Of a stretch of 64,000 nt of DNA, positions 25,055-34,399 are shown piece by piece. Both the position numbers and the translations under genes were made by a program. This DNA comes from Thermoplasmata archaeon (GTDB taxonomy: Archaea; Thermoplasmatota; Thermoplasmata; Lutacidiplasmatales; UBA184), in contig JAKASE010000001.1 of assembly GCA_021819135.1 (NCBI GenBank), positions 139,375 to 203,374 of the forward strand, written 5' to 3'. Position 1 is the first letter of the stretch. Each line of letters begins with the position of its first letter. Under the pieces are notes generated by a model. It was not told the origin of the DNA. It searched no databases and saw nothing but the letters and a program-made list of their open reading frames with translations.

Positions 25055-25211
25055 CCTCCCCACATCGGGGGAGCCGATTTACTCCTTTGACCCAGGGCGC
25101 CGGCCCCGGCCGGGGGTCGCTGCCGGTCTCGGCACAGAACGGGGGACAGCCCCCCGTTGTCATCTCCCGGCGAACGGGCAAGTCTTTCTCTCTCCCGTAC
25201 CTCGCGACTGC

Positions 25212-26156
25212 GTGGGCGGCCGGGCTCGCATCGACATCGTCATCCCGACCCGAGACCGCCCCGCGAAGCTCGAGGCACTGCTGGGCGACCTGGAGGCCCA
25301 GACCCTCCCTCCAGCGTCGACCGTGGTCGTCGACGACAGTCGGGGGGGAGGACCGGTCATGTCCGACCACCCCGAGCTCTCGCTCCGCACAGTGCACCTG
25401 CCCGAGCGCGGGTTCATCACCCGGGCGAAGAACCGGGGCGCCCGAGAGGGAACCTCGGAGTTCCTGGCCTTTATCGACGACGACAACCGGGTCCCGCCGA
25501 ACCTCCTCGAGTCGCTGGCCCGCTCCCTTGCGGACCGTCCTCGCCGGGTCGCCGTCATGCCGGGCGTGCTCTACCACGCTCGGCCCGACCTCGTCTGGGT
25601 CTACGCCGCGCCGTTCCGACCGGATCGGTGGGAGTTCGAGCTGATCGGCCGGAACCGCCCGAGGGACCCCCGGTGGGAGGGCCGGATCCTCGGGACCGAT
25701 GCACTCCCGAACCTCTCCCTCGTGCGCCGCGAGGCGTTCGCGAACGTCGGGGGCTTCGATGAATCGTTCCCGGTGAACAGCTCGGGGGACCTCTGCCAGC
25801 GCCTGAAGCGGGCCGGCGGCGAGGTCGTGGCGGATACGGGAGTCCTCACCCGCCACGACGTCGAGCCGCCCGGGAGCCGTGCGTTCTGGGGGGCGCATTC
25901 GGTCCCGGACCCGGGACGTACCCGCTACGAGGTCGCGGACTGGTTCCGCTTTCATCGACGCTGGGGACCCCGTCCTCGGGGATTCTCCGCCCTCGCGACC
26001 TACCATGCCCTCGACTTCCTCGTGCCGCTTCTGATCGCGATGATGGTGCGCCCGAGTCCCTCGCTCCGCTCGCTCCTAGGCGCCATCGGCCGGGGGTATC
26101 TCGAAGGGCTCGTGGGCCCTTTCGTCGACGCGCCGACCGCCCCGTTCCGTGCGTGA
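25212..26156 (+). CDS. Family 2 glycosyltransferase
   Basis: 314 residues. The GT-A domain is clear: IDIVIPTRDRPAKLEALL at the start, STVVVDDS, the nucleotide-metal site FIDDDNRVPPN, and GGFDESFPVNSSGDLCQRL for acceptor binding. It transfers an activated sugar from a nucleotide donor to an unknown acceptor. A C-terminal hydrophobic stretch (FLVPLLIAMMV) may dock it to the membrane. The start is a GTG at 25212. It faces the leftward pair of glycan genes at 26215-29270. Confidence 0.87.
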   Translation: MGGRARIDIVIPTRDRPAKLEALLGDLEAQTLPPASTVVVDDSRGGGPVMSDHPELSLRTVHLPERGFITRAKNRGAREGTSEFLAFIDDDNRVPPNLLESLARSLADRPRRVAVMPGVLYHARPDLVWVYAAPFRPDRWEFELIGRNRPRDPRWEGRILGTDALPNLSLVRREAFANVGGFDESFPVNSSGDLCQRLKRAGGEVVADTGVLTRHDVEPPGSRAFWGAHSVPDPGRTRYEVADWFRFHRRWGPRPRGFSALATYHALDFLVPLLIAMMVRPSPSLRSLLGAIGRGYLEGLVGPFVDAPTAPFRA

Positions 26157-26214
26157 TCCCTTTCGGGGATCTCCGGGTCACGCAGGACCCGGGTCCCTCT
26201 CCGGTGGGACCCGC

Positions 26215-27267
26215 TCACGCGTCCTGCGACCTCGGAGGTCCGGAAGGGCGGGAACCAGGGCCCCGGAACTCGGCCGTCGGCGAAACGTACCGAAGGTCCA
26301 GAACCCCCTCTACACCGTTGCCGCGGAAGCCGCACCGCGCGCACACCGGGTCGTGGTTCTCCTCCCACCCGGAGATCGGAGTCCGGCAGACCGGGCACGC
26401 GAAGCGTTCGGCGTCCCCCTCGGGATCCGGACCCGACCGGCCCGGCTTCTCCAGCACGGCGAAGCGGGCGGGAAAGCCGGGGGCCCGGTGAAGGCCCATG
26501 CCCAGTCGCAGAAAGAACGCCGCGGGGGCCCGGCGCAGCACACGGTACTCCTCGAACCCGGTGCCGAACTCCCCCACCGGACGCAGTCCGGCGCTTCGGG
26601 CCACGCCCTCAAAATCGCACCGCGGCGCGGCGAACAGCGGAAAGGCGTCATGGTCTACCGCGACCCGCCGCCGGGCCCGCGTGACCGGGAACCATCGTTC
26701 GTGCGTCCCGTTCCGCAAGGCGAGTCCGAGGTCGTTCACGATCGTACCCACGGATGGCGTCGGGTTGTACGACACGAGGAAGCGGCCCCCGGGCCGGAGC
26801 ACCCGTGCGATCTCCGAGAGCGCCGCCTCCGGTTGGGCGAGGTGGTGATAGACCCTCACCATGGCTCCTCCGGAGAACGATTCCGAGGGGAACGGGAGGT
26901 GGAAGAGGTTCGCGGCGACCCGGGTGAGGGGGACCGGAACCTCCCTCGGGTCCATGCATCGGAGGGCCGAGATATCGAGATCCACCACCGTGACGTGCGA
27001 TGCGATACTCCCCAGGGCCCCGACCAGGCGTCCGTAGCTCGACCCGATGTCGAGCACACGGTCGAGCCGAACTCCGTCGAAGGCACGGGCCACCACGGCC
27101 CGTTCGACCTCCGTGACCCGGTCCCGTCCCGACCACCGGGACCGGAAATCGTACCGAGAATAGTCGCTCAGCAGCTCCGGTACCTCGGAATGGACGCGGG
27201 TGTCCCGCGTCGGGGCCGCTCCTGGGCTCGGTCCGTCGCTTGCGAACGCGGAGCGATCCGTCGCCAC
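26215..27267 (-). CDS. SAM methyltransferase with C-terminal zinc ribbon
   Basis: 350 residues. Motif I is VLDIGSSYGRLVGALG near 70-85, with VTVVDLDISALRC and a RVLRPGGRFLVSY strand after it, typical of type 11 methyltransferases. The C-terminus has a zinc ribbon, CPVC then CARC, about 16 residues apart. It lies 23 bases downstream of the glycosyltransferase-nucleotidyltransferase gene on the same strand and is surely in its operon, so it probably methylates a sugar or lipid intermediate of that pathway. Confidence 0.82.
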   Translation of the reverse strand: MATDRSAFASDGPSPGAAPTRDTRVHSEVPELLSDYSRYDFRSRWSGRDRVTEVERAVVARAFDGVRLDRVLDIGSSYGRLVGALGSIASHVTVVDLDISALRCMDPREVPVPLTRVAANLFHLPFPSESFSGGAMVRVYHHLAQPEAALSEIARVLRPGGRFLVSYNPTPSVGTIVNDLGLALRNGTHERWFPVTRARRRVAVDHDAFPLFAAPRCDFEGVARSAGLRPVGEFGTGFEEYRVLRRAPAAFFLRLGMGLHRAPGFPARFAVLEKPGRSGPDPEGDAERFACPVCRTPISGWEENHDPVCARCGFRGNGVEGVLDLRYVSPTAEFRGPGSRPSGPPRSQDA

Positions 27268-27290
27268 CTACGGTACTCCCTCCGGTCCGA

Positions 27291-29270
27291 TCATCGGTCG
27301 ACCGGGATCCGGGACCCCCGGCGCGAGCCCCCCGCGCTCCCGGGCACGCGGCCATCGAAGTCGTACCCGACCCGCAGCGTATCGAACCGACGGGATTGGA
27401 GGGCGAAACGATGGAACCCGGTCTGCGTGCGGAACCTCGCGGAGTCGGCGCTCGTCCGCCGGTAGCGCGCGTCCCGGCGTAGACCCGCCAGGTGGAGATA
27501 GGTCGCAAGGAACGGGAAGATGAGCGCGTTCAACGCGCGTATCGCGAGCGGCGCCCGGGTCGGCTCGCAGGGTCCCGGGAACTGCGTGCGCGCGGCGTAG
27601 AGGCGGGGGATCTCGCGACCGATCCAGGGCGTGCGAGCGAGGATCCCCCGGAAGTACGGGTCTCCCTCGAGCATCCGAATCGAAAGGGACTCCCGGGCGA
27701 ACAGGAATCCGGACCCTTCCGTGAACTCCCGATGGGCGGTGGCGTCGTCGAGGACGTAGTTGAAGCAGGGTTCGGGCCGATCCCGGTCCCGGCCGGAGAG
27801 CCGGCGAAGCCGCAGGGTCGCGAAGGCGACCGCGAGGAACCACCAGAGAGCCCCGGTGCGGGTCACGACGAAGAAGTCGAGGTCGTCGTCGACCTCGGGC
27901 TCGCCGTACGCGGTGGACCCCGTGATCCCGATGCACCGCAGCCAGGGCCGGGTCCGGGCGAGGTCCGCATGCACGAGCCGATGCGCGGACTCTCGGTACC
28001 GGAGCGCCCGGCTCCGTCGTGGATCCACCGACACGGGCCCGAGGTCCGGAGAGACCAGCCGTCCGTTCACCAGCTGCCCCGCCTCGGGGTGATCGGAGAT
28101 CCACCGGACGAGCTCCCCCGGTGTGCGCGGGGCCTCCGGTGGCAGCAGTTCCACCAGCTCTTCGACCGCGACCCCGGTCCCGAACCAACGCGCCGCCTCC
28201 ACGAGAGTGCGCAGGCGGCGCTCAAAGGTCGTCGGCGCCGGAGCGGGCGGCGGGACAGGAGGCACTTCCGGGTGCGTCCCCGGACGGTCCGGTGCGGACG
28301 AGCCGGTCCGCTCGATCCGTTCCCAGCGGACGTGGTCCTTGGCGGGCGGGATCCGGTCCCAGCCCGCCAGGGCCCGGGACGCGAGCTCCGCCGCGGCGAG
28401 GCTGGCGAAGCGAAGGAGGCCAGCGGGCTCGCGGGAAACCGACCGTCGGATCACGGCTCCGGCGGCCCGCGGCTGGCGTAGCGCGTAGTCGGCGAGAGTG
28501 CTCGGGGACGCTCCCAGCAACGCGGTCACCTGCCGGTTCCCGACGTGGATCCGTCGTCGCTGGCGCAGATGGTCGCGCAGGTTCGATGGGACCTCGATCG
28601 TGACCTGGGCGTCCTCCGCGTACAGCCGCGGGCAGCCGCGCTGCGCCAGCCAGACGGCAAGGTACGAGCCGTCATTGATGACCCCTTCCGGGAGGGGTGG
28701 GGCGGGCCCGAGACTGACGAGGAGGAGCTCGTCGGAGAGATGGGCGCCGCCCCCCTCCTGCTGAAGCTGTCGGTGGAAATCATGGTGGAGCTGCCACATC
28801 AGCTCGAGCGGGCCGTTCCATCGTGCCTTCCCGGCCGGGCCGGGGACCGGACGGGCCATGACCGCGTACGGTGCCGGGCGGTCGCGCGCGACGTCGAGGA
28901 GTTCCCGCACCGCTCCGGGCTCGGCCCGGGCGTCCCCGTTCAGGAGCGCGAGCGCCTGCCCCCTCGCGGTCCGTACCACCGTCCGGATCGCCTCGGACTT
29001 TCCGTGACGGTCGAGTTCCTCGACGACCGCCACCCTCGGGTCTTCCCGCGCGAGCCGCCGGGCGTTCTCCGCCGTGCGGTCGGTGCACCCGCTCGCGACG
29101 ACCCAGATCCGGCTCCAGCGGACCCCGTCGGGGAGGTCCTGGTCGAGGAGGGACCGAACGGCGCTCTCGATCGTCCGCTCCTCGTTGTGGGCGACCACTC
29201 CGCCGGCGAGCTCGAACTCCGCGGGGCCGGAGGCCGGGACCGTCTGAAGCATCCCCGGTTCTCCCCGCAT
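27291..29270 (-). CDS. Glycosyltransferase 2 fused to nucleotidyltransferase domain
   Basis: 659 residues. Residues about 20-250 form a GT2 domain (GGVVAHNEERTIESAVRSLL, ALLNGDARAEPGAVREL, INDGSYLAVWLAQRG). After a Pro-rich linker, residues about 350-660 contain a small helical region and a minimal nucleotidyltransferase signature, GITGSTAYGEPEVDDDLDFF, that is GS followed by D-x-D of the Pol-beta fold. C-terminal helices include one hydrophobic segment (ALNALIFPFLATYLHLA). The pairing suggests one protein that activates or caps what it transfers, or modifies a partner by nucleotidylation; this is inference. Confidence 0.78.
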   Translation of the reverse strand: MRGEPGMLQTVPASGPAEFELAGGVVAHNEERTIESAVRSLLDQDLPDGVRWSRIWVVASGCTDRTAENARRLAREDPRVAVVEELDRHGKSEAIRTVVRTARGQALALLNGDARAEPGAVRELLDVARDRPAPYAVMARPVPGPAGKARWNGPLELMWQLHHDFHRQLQQEGGGAHLSDELLLVSLGPAPPLPEGVINDGSYLAVWLAQRGCPRLYAEDAQVTIEVPSNLRDHLRQRRRIHVGNRQVTALLGASPSTLADYALRQPRAAGAVIRRSVSREPAGLLRFASLAAAELASRALAGWDRIPPAKDHVRWERIERTGSSAPDRPGTHPEVPPVPPPAPAPTTFERRLRTLVEAARWFGTGVAVEELVELLPPEAPRTPGELVRWISDHPEAGQLVNGRLVSPDLGPVSVDPRRSRALRYRESAHRLVHADLARTRPWLRCIGITGSTAYGEPEVDDDLDFFVVTRTGALWWFLAVAFATLRLRRLSGRDRDRPEPCFNYVLDDATAHREFTEGSGFLFARESLSIRMLEGDPYFRGILARTPWIGREIPRLYAARTQFPGPCEPTRAPLAIRALNALIFPFLATYLHLAGLRRDARYRRTSADSARFRTQTGFHRFALQSRRFDTLRVGYDFDGRVPGSAGGSRRGSRIPVDR

Positions 29271-29313
29271 GCGGTTCCCGCGGACCCCTACCGTCTCGGA
29301 CGACTACCGAGGA

Positions 29314-30423
29314 TCACGTCGGGAACGAGGACGGAGCCCCCGACTGGACCGAGTAGGGTTCGTAGAGGTTCGTGTTGAGCCCCGAACCGGGACCGCCCGG
29401 CGCGAGCGAGCCGGGCGACGGGACGTAGACCTGCGCGCACGGCGAGACGTGGTCCTCGTGCGTCAGGACCCACCAGATCGGGTTGTTGGCGGCCGAGTTG
29501 TAATCCTGCGCCGCGCTCGAGCAGGTCGTCGCCGCCGCGTAGATCGCGGCGGTGGAGTTGAGGCAGTTCCCGAGGGGCGCCGAGAGATTGGAGGGCACGA
29601 CCACGGGGGCGCAGACGCCCGTCGCCCGGTCCGGAAGGATGTTGGGATCCAGGACGAAGACGACGGAGGTCCCCCAGGGAACGATCGGGAAGCTCGTGTA
29701 GTTCTCGACCATATCGTGGGCGGGGAACGGCAGCACCCCGACCGGCAGCCCTTCGACCCCCGAGGAGAGGCCGGCGTGGACCTCGAACTGGGCAAAGAAC
29801 GGGGAGAACGCATCGGCCGGATGATCCACGCAGGCCGTCGGGGTCGCGCCCGCCCCGCAGTCGGTCAGCACCGCCGAACCGTTCACGGTCGGGAACCCTC
29901 GGGTCGTAGCGTTATAGCCGGTGAGTCCGAACGCCGACAGCCCCGCGTACGCGGGGATGAGGTACCACTCGGGCACCTGCCCGGGCACGGCCGATTGGCT
30001 CGCGTTGCCTGCCCCGCAGGACGTCGTTCCCGACGCGCCCGAGGCATTCGGGTCGTGCGGGAAGAGGGCCGTCAGGGACGGCGTGCACTCGAAGGTGGCC
30101 GAACCGTTGTACACGAACGTCACCACCTGGCCGCTCGAGAACGCGCCCGCCGTGAAGCTCGGCGACTGGCTCGAGGTCGACGACGGACGATAGTAGGAGT
30201 AGTATACGCCGAAACCGCCGGCGGCGATGAGAATCACCGCGATCACCACGGCGATCCAGACCCCTCGGTGGGATCCTCGGGGTGGGGTCGCGGCCGTATC
30301 CGGTCGGAGCGCCGGTGGGGGCGGTCGGGAGGGACCCGGTTCCGGGCCCCCCGATGCCGGTCGGGCTCGGAGCGGCGGCGCGCCGAGCCGTGCTACGATC
30401 GGGACCTCTCTCGCCTCGGCCAT
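29314..30423 (-). CDS. Membrane-anchored extracellular protein, cysteine-containing
   Basis: 369 residues from the ATG at 30423, which follows a GGGGAG ribosome-binding site. A cytoplasmic Pro/Arg-rich tail of about 50 residues precedes one transmembrane helix (GVWIAVVIAVILIAAGGFGVYY); the remainder is extracellular, with many NxS/T sequons and about ten cysteines. No enzyme motif. First of a run of surface proteins extending to 36304. Upstream in-frame sequence back to 30597 is antisense to its neighbour's end and is excluded. Confidence 0.75.
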   Translation of the reverse strand: MAEAREVPIVARLGAPPLRARPASGGPEPGPSRPPPPALRPDTAATPPRGSHRGVWIAVVIAVILIAAGGFGVYYSYYRPSSTSSQSPSFTAGAFSSGQVVTFVYNGSATFECTPSLTALFPHDPNASGASGTTSCGAGNASQSAVPGQVPEWYLIPAYAGLSAFGLTGYNATTRGFPTVNGSAVLTDCGAGATPTACVDHPADAFSPFFAQFEVHAGLSSGVEGLPVGVLPFPAHDMVENYTSFPIVPWGTSVVFVLDPNILPDRATGVCAPVVVPSNLSAPLGNCLNSTAAIYAAATTCSSAAQDYNSAANNPIWWVLTHEDHVSPCAQVYVPSPGSLAPGGPGSGLNTNLYEPYSVQSGAPSSFPT

Positions 30424-30487
30424 GCTCCCCTTCACCGCTCCTCCTTTCGTTCGTCCGCGAACGCGCGCGCGGCTCGACTCCTCGTTC

Positions 30488-31396
30488 TCATTCTTCCTCC
30501 GTATCGAACACCAGGTCGGACGGTCGCTTCCGGATCCATCGGGCCCCGTAGGCCACGGCGGCGCTGAGCCCGGCCCCGGCACCGACCACCAGGACATAGT
30601 CGATCAGCGGCAGGGAAGCGGGAACCGGTGGGATCGTAACCGCGAAGTACCCGGAGTACGCGAGCGAGAGGACCTCTGGGGACGAGGAAGCGATCATGAT
30701 CCCAATGGTCGCGTTCGACGGAGTGACCCGCATCGAGGAGGTCGTGTCCACGGTCGTCCGGGTCCCGTTGTCCCAACCGACCTCGGCGGTCGAGGACGGG
30801 ATCCACGACTCCAGGATCCCCTCGTTCACGTTGGACCGGCTCGCGACCGTCGGGTCCGAGGTGGACCCTCCGCTCAGATGCTCCGCGCTGGGGTGGCTGG
30901 GCCAGAGGGAAAGGTCGAAACCGAGCGAGTCGCCGGGGGCGACCCGCGACCAGTTCGAAAGCAGGACAGACAGCGTGACCTCGTTCGACGGGGCACCGCC
31001 GGAGGGGCTCTCCTCCCCGAGGTCAAAGTCCACGCGGACATCGACCGACCCGTTCCGGGCGTCGACGCCCCCGGCCGCGACGAGCGACGCGTGGGCCGTG
31101 TATCCCTCGTCGTAGCCGGCCCCCCCGCTCGCGTTCTCCACGGTCCAGGTCAATGGAGCGCCCTGGGTCGTCCCGACCACCGTGCCGCCCGGCGAGCGCT
31201 CCGCGATGGTCCCGAGGAGCCCGGCGAGCCCGGAGTCGGGCCGTGCCAGTGCGGAGACATCGACCCCTGGACTGCTCGCGCTGAAGCGGCAGAGCACGAC
31301 GCCGTTCGTCCACGACGCCCCTGGGGTGCTCCAGCCGGCCACGGAAGCGGCCCCGACGGCGGGGGCGAATGGGAGCAGGATCAGGGCCAGGGCCAC
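30488..31396 (-). CDS. Secreted protein with C-terminal membrane anchor
   Basis: 302 residues. A hydrophobic N-terminus (ALALILLPFAPAVGAASV) looks like a signal peptide, and a C-terminal helix (LIDYVLVVGAGAGLSAAVAYG) plus charged tail anchors it with the body outside. The extracellular domain is beta-rich with several sequons. The GTG at 31396 is given, but the hydrophobic stretch continues upstream in frame (AALVLAGAV), so the real start may be some 20 codons earlier at a rare codon such as ATT. Function unknown. Confidence 0.7.
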   Translation of the reverse strand: MALALILLPFAPAVGAASVAGWSTPGASWTNGVVLCRFSASSPGVDVSALARPDSGLAGLLGTIAERSPGGTVVGTTQGAPLTWTVENASGGAGYDEGYTAHASLVAAGGVDARNGSVDVRVDFDLGEESPSGGAPSNEVTLSVLLSNWSRVAPGDSLGFDLSLWPSHPSAEHLSGGSTSDPTVASRSNVNEGILESWIPSSTAEVGWDNGTRTTVDTTSSMRVTPSNATIGIMIASSSPEVLSLAYSGYFAVTIPPVPASLPLIDYVLVVGAGAGLSAAVAYGARWIRKRPSDLVFDTEEE

Positions 31397-31543
31397 CGCC
31401 CCGGCGAGGACCAGGGCCGCGTTCCACGATGGGCCGGGGGCCGTCCAGCGCTGCGAACCGTGCGACGTGAACGCCGAAATGGAACGCTCGGTATGCCGCT
31501 TTTTGGTCCAAGAGCGGAAGGGAAGCAGGCCCCTTGCCCACGG

Positions 31544-32071
31544 TCACACGCGGAAGATCTCCGACCAGGTGCTCAGGAATCGCTCGATCCACTCGTCGGA
31601 GAAGCGCGGGCGGCTGGCGACGACCCATCGAGCGATGCGTTCCGGGTCCACCGGATGGAACGTCCGCAATCGGCCCCGTCGCTTTCCGCAGATCACCCCG
31701 GCCGCGAGCAAGCGACGCAGGTGTACGGAGAGACGGCCCGCGCTCAGGCCGGTCCGCGCCTCGAGGTCCGGCACGGTGAGGCCCGGGGTTTCGAGGAGCG
31801 CGACCAGGAGCCGTCGGGCCGAGGCCGAACGCGTGATCCCGAGCAGCCGGCGGTCGACGGGAGGGACCTCCGAGGCGAAATAGCGGTCCTGGTGAGATCC
31901 CCGCTCCCGGAACACGAGCTGGGCGTGGGTGAGCCGGTCCAGGTGGTAGACCGTCTCTCCCCAGCCGGTTCCCGCGGCGCGTTGGGCCTCCCGCGCGCCC
32001 AGGCCCGGGGCCCGTCGGACCGCCTCGTAGATCCGGCGCCGGGTCTCGAGCGACAGGAGGTCGTCGGCCAT
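31544..32071 (-). CDS. Transcriptional regulator with two winged helices
   Basis: 175 residues with two winged-helix units in tandem: residues about 8-55 (RRRIYEAVRRAPGLGAREAQ, then ETVYHLDRL) and about 85-150 (RLLVALLETPGLTVPDLEA, then GRLSVHLRRLLAAGVI). This double arrangement is frequent in Thermoplasmatota and other archaea. It sits 3 bases after the stop of a small membrane protein in one operon, inside the surface-protein island, so control of those genes is a fair guess. Confidence 0.83.
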   Translation of the reverse strand: MADDLLSLETRRRIYEAVRRAPGLGAREAQRAAGTGWGETVYHLDRLTHAQLVFRERGSHQDRYFASEVPPVDRRLLGITRSASARRLLVALLETPGLTVPDLEARTGLSAGRLSVHLRRLLAAGVICGKRRGRLRTFHPVDPERIARWVVASRPRFSDEWIERFLSTWSEIFRV

Positions 32072-32074
32072 CGG

Positions 32075-32437
32075 TCACACCTTGCGCGGCCAGAGCGACG
32101 AGACGAGGAGGAGGAGGACGGCGACGAACGCGAGCAGAAGGACCGGAAGATCGGCCTCGGCGTACGCCGGCGGACCGAGGGGCAATGTGCCCCAGGCCCA
32201 GATCGACCCGAGCAGGACGAAGGCGAGGCTCGCCCCGCAGAGCAGAAGGAATCGTCCGTCCCCCGCCCGACGCCAGGCGGCGAGGGGAACGGCCGCGTTG
32301 ATGGCCGAGATCCCGACGATCAGGACCGCCACGAAGAGCTCGAGGAGCCCCACGAACAGGGCAGGGGAAACGGGTACATCTTTTCGAGGGGGTCCCGGGA
32401 CCCGGCCGATCGGGGGAGGAATCCCCCCTTCCTCCAT
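32075..32437 (-). CDS. Small membrane protein upstream of the double-winged-helix regulator
   Basis: 120 residues with three to four transmembrane helices (ALFVGLLELFVAVLIVGISA, FLLLCGASLAFVLLGSIW, VLLLAFVAVLLLLVSSL). ATG at 32437 is the nearest good start; longer in-frame starts would be antisense to the divergent surface protein. Only 3 bases separate its stop from the regulator's ATG, which suggests a membrane sensor and regulator pair; this is inference. Confidence 0.68.
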   Translation of the reverse strand: MEEGGIPPPIGRVPGPPRKDVPVSPALFVGLLELFVAVLIVGISAINAAVPLAAWRRAGDGRFLLLCGASLAFVLLGSIWAWGTLPLGPPAYAEADLPVLLLAFVAVLLLLVSSLWPRKV

Positions 32438-32495
32438 CCCGCCGAGAACCGGGAGAAAAGCTGAACCGCACGGGAGGTCCTGCTTCCGATGGTTC

Positions 32496-33407
32496 ATGGG
32501 CGTAGAGGGTACCGAGACGGCACCGACCGCCCCCTCCGCGTCTCGCTCGACACCCACCGGGCCACCGGCCCCCTCGCTCCTCCCTCCCCTCCGCCCGACG
32601 CGGACCCGCCGGACATGGGCCGCGATCGCGGTCATCGTGGTCGCCATCATCGTCCTCGGGTTCCTCGCGTTCACCTTCCTGCTCGGTTTCGGGTCCACCG
32701 GGGCCGGCGGGCCGGTCTCGGTGACGTACCTGAACGCGGCGGCCGCGTCGGATCCGCTCGCCGGATCCACGGCCGGAGGGAACTGGTCGCTGGTCGTCGC
32801 GGCCGGCGTCGAGCTCTCCGAGGCGGCCGTCGCATCCACGTCGGCGACCGTCGGAGGCGGATGCACGTACGCTTCGCCCGGAGGGGGTCCCCCTCCTCCG
32901 ACCGTGTACGTGCCGAACTACGCGGGCTCCTTCGAGTCTGGGAAGTCCCCCTGGTGGGCGATGGCGTACTACCGTTCCGCGACGCAGCAGGTCCTGCTCG
33001 TCGAGGTCGTGAACGGGACCGCGAACGCGCTTCTGGTCGCCTCGGGCAACTGCACGGCGTCGTTCGCGAGCCTTACGGCGATCCCCTCCTCGGGGCTGGC
33101 CGACAGCCCCGCGAGCGCGAGCGCGGTCTGGAACGGCGGGGGCTCCGCCTTCGTCGCCGCGCACGCGAACCTCACCTACAACGCGGAGTTCGCGCTCCTG
33201 GGCGGGGGCTCGGCGTGCCTGAACTCGCTCGGGGTCTGCTGGGGGTACCTCTACACCCCCTGCAACCCGCTCGTCCCCTCCTCCTCCAGTCTCTCCTACC
33301 CCGTGTTCGAGGCCCTGGTCAATCCGGTGAACGGCGGTCTCTTCACCCGGGCGACGAGCATGAACTGCAGCGCGTCGTCCCTACCGGGGCTCGGCGGGCT
33401 CCCCTAG
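32496..33407 (+). CDS. Membrane-anchored extracellular protein
   Basis: 303 residues from the ATG at 32496. A Thr/Pro-rich cytoplasmic tail is followed by one transmembrane helix (IAVIVVAIIVLGFLAFTFLLG) and an extracellular domain with sequons and about eight cysteines. It is similar in build to the protein at 29314-30423, including a C-terminal cysteine-rich section (CLNSLGVCWGYLYTPC). Divergent from the regulator operon. Function unknown. Confidence 0.75.
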   Translation: MGVEGTETAPTAPSASRSTPTGPPAPSLLPPLRPTRTRRTWAAIAVIVVAIIVLGFLAFTFLLGFGSTGAGGPVSVTYLNAAAASDPLAGSTAGGNWSLVVAAGVELSEAAVASTSATVGGGCTYASPGGGPPPPTVYVPNYAGSFESGKSPWWAMAYYRSATQQVLLVEVVNGTANALLVASGNCTASFASLTAIPSSGLADSPASASAVWNGGGSAFVAAHANLTYNAEFALLGGGSACLNSLGVCWGYLYTPCNPLVPSSSSLSYPVFEALVNPVNGGLFTRATSMNCSASSLPGLGGLP

Positions 33408-33576
33408 ACCCACGCGGCCGGTCCCTCATCCCGGGGGCATCGCCTTCGGGGCGGCCGGAGGGGTACGGGCCAGGCGACCCCGAGCGCATCCGCCCGGAGG
33501 GGAACGATCTGCCCGAAACCTCGGGGTCACGCAGCGGCTTGATAGCAGGACCGTTGCTGGGGCGGGGCGAAGCGCG

Positions 33577-34080
33577 ATGCTCGAGCGGATCCTGGTCGCC
33601 TACGACGGGTCCCATCACTCGAGGCATGCCTGCGACCTGGGGGTCGAGGTTGCGGGCCGGTTCGCGGCCTCCCTCACGATGGTGGTCGTCCGGCCGCCGA
33701 ACCCGGACGGGGTCGACGACACCCTGGAGGACCTCGTGCCCGCCGCGGAGGGGGGGAGGACCTTCGCCGACGCGATCGACGAGATCCGCCGGCGGGCCAC
33801 GGCCCGGGGGGCCCGGCGGGTCGATGTGGTCTACCTGCGAGGGGAGGCGCTCGAACAGATCTTAGGATGGCTGCGGACCCACCCCCAGGACCTCGTCGTG
33901 GTCGGCTCCCGGGGACTCTCGCGCGGTCGTCGTATCCTGATGGGCAGCGTTTCCTCCGGCCTCGTGAGCGACGCTCCATGCCCCGTGCTGGTGGTCCGGG
34001 GCCATGCGGGGGCCCGCGCCCACGGCAAGATGCCGTCCCCCCCGGCGCCGGCCGCCCCCCCAACAGTGCCGAATCCGTGA
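33577..34080 (+). CDS. Universal stress protein (UspA family)
   Basis: 167 residues. It starts ERILVAYDGSHHSRHACDLG and ends the domain with VVVGSRGLSRGRRILMGSVS, the glycine-rich ATP-binding loop (G-2x-G-9x-G-S form) of nucleotide-binding UspA proteins. A Pro/Ala-rich C-terminal tail of about 20 residues is extra. Such proteins dimerise in the cytoplasm and help survival under stress. Confidence 0.9.
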   Translation: MLERILVAYDGSHHSRHACDLGVEVAGRFAASLTMVVVRPPNPDGVDDTLEDLVPAAEGGRTFADAIDEIRRRATARGARRVDVVYLRGEALEQILGWLRTHPQDLVVVGSRGLSRGRRILMGSVSSGLVSDAPCPVLVVRGHAGARAHGKMPSPPAPAAPPTVPNP

Positions 34081-34113
34081 GACGGCTCGGACCCGGGACC
34101 GCGTCCGCAACCG

Positions 34114-34398
34114 ATGCTCTATCTAGGGGGTCCGCGCTCTTTCCGGAGCGTGCGCAGCGGGATGGCCGTCTACGTCATCGGGCTGATCCTGGTCACGGCC
34201 GCGGTCGAGCTGCTCATCGCCTACGTCATCGCGACCCGAGCGAACGACGTGGCCCAATCCTCCACGCTCTGGCCGACCTACTTCGGGGCCGTGATCGGGC
34301 TCGCGGTGAGCGGAGGGGTCCTCATCCCCCGGGGCCTCTCGGCATTGCGGTCCCCCCGGCGACCGACCGAGCCCGGGGGCGGCGCGGCCGCTCCCTAG
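34114..34398 (+). CDS. Small two-helix membrane protein
   Basis: 94 residues with two transmembrane helices (AVYVIGLILVTAAVELLIAYV and YFGAVIGLAVSGGVLI). In-frame ATG at 34162 is an alternative start directly before the first helix. It is convergent with, and ends one base from, the large surface protein gene. Function unknown. Confidence 0.6.
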   Translation: MLYLGGPRSFRSVRSGMAVYVIGLILVTAAVELLIAYVIATRANDVAQSSTLWPTYFGAVIGLAVSGGVLIPRGLSALRSPRRPTEPGGGAAAP

Positions 34399-34399
34399 G

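Noticed and set aside
30227..32464. 745-residue plus-strand frame over the surface-protein island
   Set aside because: Antisense or out-of-frame to genes with clear helices, sequons and a double winged helix.
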